Below, piece after piece: positions 62,175 to 64,000 of a stretch of 64,000 nucleotides of DNA. The translations under genes were made by a program, and so were the position numbers. Each line of letters starts with the position of its first letter. Within the stretch, counting starts at the first letter, position 1. Below the pieces are notes generated by a model. That model had not been told where the DNA came from. It did not search any database and saw nothing but the letters and a program-made list of their open reading frames with translations. Source of the DNA: JAXMEQ01 sp046348225 (lineage in GTDB: Bacteria > Pseudomonadota > Gammaproteobacteria > Burkholderiales > Burkholderiaceae_C); contig JAXMEQ010000007.1 of NCBI GenBank assembly GCA_046348225.1, positions 62,001 to 126,000 of the forward strand, given 5' to 3'.

Positions 62175-62803
62175 ATCCTACCCGTCCCCGCACCGCTGCC
62201 AGAAGGCGGCGCCCTGGCCCTGATTTGAGCGCTACGGCCGATGGAAAGGGGGAGCCGACCTCAGGGGCAGCGACTGCCCTGCATACCGACCAGGCCGCCG
62301 ATCTGCCCATGCCCCATTACCACGCCCCGCCCGGCGTGCTGTCGCTACGCCATCGCATGGCGAAGCACGAGCTGGCGGTAGTTGATGCAGCCTTCGCCAT
62401 CTTGGGGCGCTACTTACGCGAGCCGGGCAAGCTCTGCAATCATTCGGAAGCTGTGGAGCAATACTTGCGGCTAGCTTTGATGGGGGAGGCGCGGGAACTG
62501 TTCGCAGTGCTCTACCTGGACGGGCAGCATCGGGCCATAGCATTTGAAACCCTGTTCATAGGGACACTTCACGAATGCTCAGTCCCACCCCGCGAGGTAG
62601 TAATGTCAGCCATGAGGCACGGCGCAGCAGGTGTGGTGCTGGCTCACAATCACCCCAATGGGACTAAACACCCTAGCCAGAAGGACCTTCATTTGACGGA
62701 GACACTCAGAGCCGCGCTCGCACTAGTTGATGTACGCGTGCTCGATCATGTGATCGTTGCCGGGGAAGGGACAGAGTGCTTTTCGCGGCTGGGTATCTTG
62801 TAG
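62162..62803 (+). CDS. radC: RadC-like JAB/JAMM domain protein of the element
   Basis: A 213-residue protein. The N-terminal 55 residues are disordered (Arg/Pro, then Gly/Ala). The RadC-type JAMM domain follows, with metal motif H162-x-H164 and D175 (AHNHPNG...SQKD), the ELFAVLYLDGQHRAI strand and the C-terminal DHVIVAGEG. The chromosomal RadC helix-hairpin-helix is missing; short RadC proteins like this are typical of integrated elements and plasmids. An ATG with GGAGG six bases upstream sets the start. The biochemical role of RadC is unresolved. Confidence 0.88.
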   Translation: MATVNPTRPRTAARRRRPGPDLSATADGKGEPTSGAATALHTDQAADLPMPHYHAPPGVLSLRHRMAKHELAVVDAAFAILGRYLREPGKLCNHSEAVEQYLRLALMGEARELFAVLYLDGQHRAIAFETLFIGTLHECSVPPREVVMSAMRHGAAGVVLAHNHPNGTKHPSQKDLHLTETLRAALALVDVRVLDHVIVAGEGTECFSRLGIL

Positions 62804-62913
62804 GAGCAGAGCAGTTTTTTGCCTAGCCTGGGCTACTTCTCCATGGCGAAAAGCTGGATGCCCTCGCCAGCGTGGCAGAACATCTTGTGAGGGTTGCACT
62901 ATGAAAGTGGCCA

Positions 62914-63492
62914 ATGTCAACGCAACCGGATCAGTATGCAGAGTTTGAAAAAGCATTCAGGCAGGCGAGAGGCGGACCACGGGGGCGATTGAACAAGCTC
63001 CCGGATGAAGCGACACGTAACGCTGAGCTTGAAAGGGAATACAAAGATGCGAGGGACGGACCTTGGGAGCGATTGAACAAGCTGGCCGCCGAAGCGATAC
63101 AGCACCAGGGCAGGTGTGAGCGAGATGCTAAGCATTTCCTAGGCCTTTACTGGGGAGGAAGTAATCCAAAGCAGCCCCAAATTGAGCTTGAAGAAATGAG
63201 AATTTGGCTGGAAAAGAATCAGCCATTAGACCGGTGGTTTTTGATAAATCTAATTGAGCTTGCAGGCAAAAAAGCACTTGCACTTGGTTACTCAGCGCAC
63301 AAAGCCGCTATAGCAAGTGCAAAGAACGCACATCCCCGCGCATGGGTTGTTGAGCAATGGCGCGACCGAAAAGACAAGAACCAGAGTAAGGCGTCATTTG
63401 CTCGGCAGCATGCCAGTCTTGTGAAAAACAAATTCAAAGTTAGTGTGAGTGCAGACACTATCGCTAGGGACTGGATTCCAAAGAGCTTATGA
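62914..63492 (+). CDS. hypothetical protein with an internal duplication
   Basis: A 192-residue protein, clearly richer in A+T than the host genes. Residues 10-35 and 37-61 are tandem copies of one unit: EFEKAFRQARGGPRGRLNKL and ELEREYKDARDGPWERLNKL. The remainder is helical and basic, including LDRWFLINLIELAGKKALALG and a Lys-rich C-terminus ending ADTIARDWIPKSL, which may be a DNA-binding helix-turn-helix. I know no family for it. A perfect 34-bp palindrome begins right after its stop. Confidence 0.7.
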   Translation: MSTQPDQYAEFEKAFRQARGGPRGRLNKLPDEATRNAELEREYKDARDGPWERLNKLAAEAIQHQGRCERDAKHFLGLYWGGSNPKQPQIELEEMRIWLEKNQPLDRWFLINLIELAGKKALALGYSAHKAAIASAKNAHPRAWVVEQWRDRKDKNQSKASFARQHASLVKNKFKVSVSADTIARDWIPKSL

Positions 63493-63526
63493 GCCAGCTA
63501 GCAAACCACGTGGTTTGCTAGCTGGC
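63493..63526. repeat. 34-bp perfect palindrome without loop
   Basis: Two 17-base arms, GCCAGCTAGCAAACCAC and its exact reverse complement, meet with no spacer. It starts directly after the stop codon of the hypothetical gene, and no T-run follows. The CACGTG centre and full symmetry suit a dimeric DNA-binding protein, a resolution site or a rho-independent-like stem; which is unknown. Confidence 0.85.
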
Positions 63527-63591
63527 CGCATTGTCGCTTCGCCGCCTGCACGAGAACATCCGCAGATGTTCAACCACATAGGTAGCAAGCG

Positions 63592-63807
63592 ATGCAAGCA
63601 AATCCGAGTAACGCCGGTCAATCGGAGCGTTTGCTCCGGCTCCCCGAGGTCATGGCGCGTGTCGGCCTTAGCCGCAGTGCCATCTACGAAGCCATCGCCA
63701 GCGGCAAATTTCCGCACGGCTTGAAGCTGTCCCGGCGGGCAGTTGCGTGGAGTTCCAAAGCCATTGATGAATGGATTGCCGGGCGCATCCAAGCCGGGGG
63801 CAAATGA
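63592..63807 (+). CDS. alpA: AlpA family transcriptional regulator
   Basis: A 71-residue MerR-like winged helix protein. The recognition segment is LLRLPEVMARVGLSRSAIYEAI, followed by GKFPHGLKLSRRAVAWSSKAIDEWIAGR, the AlpA/excisionase pattern. AlpA proteins of P4-type elements activate or repress integrase and excision genes. Its stop overlaps the ATG of the next RadC-like gene. Confidence 0.9.
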   Translation: MQANPSNAGQSERLLRLPEVMARVGLSRSAIYEAIASGKFPHGLKLSRRAVAWSSKAIDEWIAGRIQAGGK

Positions 63808-64000
63808 TGGCCGCAGTCACCGGCAACCTGTCTGGCATGCCTCTGGCTGGCCCGGGCCTTGGAGCGCAGGCCCCCGCCTACTTGCACGCCCTGCATGGGC
63901 AAATGGCCAGCCACCGCAATGAAGTGTTTGCGGTAGCTTTCCTGGATGGGCAAGACGGCTTGATCGGCTGCGAGACGATGTTTTACGGCACAGCAGAGAC
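63804..64000 (+). CDS. radC: second RadC-like protein, N-terminal part (cut by window edge)
   Basis: The first 65 residues are present. After about 35 residues, RNEVFAVAFLDGQDGLIGCETMFYGT matches the ELFAVLYLDGQHRAIAFETLFIGT segment of the RadC-like gene at 62162, the strand preceding the JAMM metal motif, which lies beyond the window edge. It starts inside the alpA stop (ATGATG), so the two are coupled. Two RadC-like genes in one element is unusual. Confidence 0.8.
   Translation, partial: MMAAVTGNLSGMPLAGPGLGAQAPAYLHALHGQMASHRNEVFAVAFLDGQDGLIGCETMFYGTAE

Overview
The window looks like chromosome from a high-G+C betaproteobacterium of the order Burkholderiales, most likely family Comamonadaceae (relatives of Acidovorax, Hydrogenophaga, Rhodoferax or Polaromonas). 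The evidence is the gene orders (dusB-fis-purH; ccsA-like/ffh divergent; yqgE-ruvX-pyrR-pyrB-pyrC'-plsC; thiD/rubredoxin/pilGHIJ-chpA), a Lys/Ala/Pro-rich histone-like protein, and a dispersed palindromic repeat centred on GCTATnAAAAnATAGC of the kind seen in comamonads. The genus is inference.

Layout. 1-2.5 kb: the start of glutathione reductase and a diiron metallo-beta-lactamase-fold protein with an FNR-type box. 1.6-4.1 kb: an MlaE permease, an MCE protein and a lipoprotein, with no ATPase gene beside them. 4.2-8.5 kb: FKBP isomerase, DbpA helicase, a MgtC/DUF4010 membrane protein and a TSUP permease. 8.5-13.6 kb: histone-like protein and class Ia ribonucleotide reductase nrdAB, behind a promoter with two NrdR boxes. 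13.6-18.5 kb: AmpD, a PilR/PilS-type two-component pair, a small Cys-rich protein and a CcsA-like protein. 18.5-22.3 kb: ffh, miaB, tRNA-Met(CAU) and a Tat-lipoprotein HiPIP. 22.4-25.8 kb: phenylacetate genes (enoyl-CoA hydratase; paaG-paaI-paaK) diverging from a 26-bp palindromic operator. 25.8-30.5 kb: DUF3108 protein, M61 peptidase, DsbC and a UbiH-like hydroxylase. 30.5-40.4 kb: MOSC protein, a 7TM protein with a broken GGDEF motif, ychF, YqaA, dusB-fis-purH, hemL, thiD and rubredoxin. 40.4-50.2 kb: the Chp-type chemosensory cluster for type IV pili, ending in a 2013-residue hybrid kinase. 50.3-56.4 kb: photolyase, yqgE, ruvX, the pyrimidine genes including a dihydroorotase homologue that lacks its metal-binding histidines, and plsC. 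57.5-60.4 kb: an iron(III) ABC ATPase and permease diverging from a Fur-like box.

The accessory material is at the right. Between plsC and the iron transporter lies an A+T-richer PIN-like gene enclosed by two 189-bp inverted repeats (about 91% identical, no gaps). After 60.4 kb comes the left end of an integrated element: a P4-type tyrosine integrase, 11-bp phased GGGGAC repeats, a RadC-like JAMM protein, an unknown protein with an internal duplication, a perfect 34-bp palindrome, an AlpA-type regulator and the start of a second RadC-like gene. The other end of the element is outside the window.

Two functional themes recur. Type IV pili: pilSR and pilGHIJ-chpA together would control pilin expression and twitching. 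Redox and oxygen: glutathione reductase, the FNR-box diiron protein, HiPIP, rubredoxin and DsbC. The dispersed repeat has eight recognisable copies here. Six are at gene 3' ends, of which three supply the stop codon of a neighbouring gene; two are inside coding sequence.
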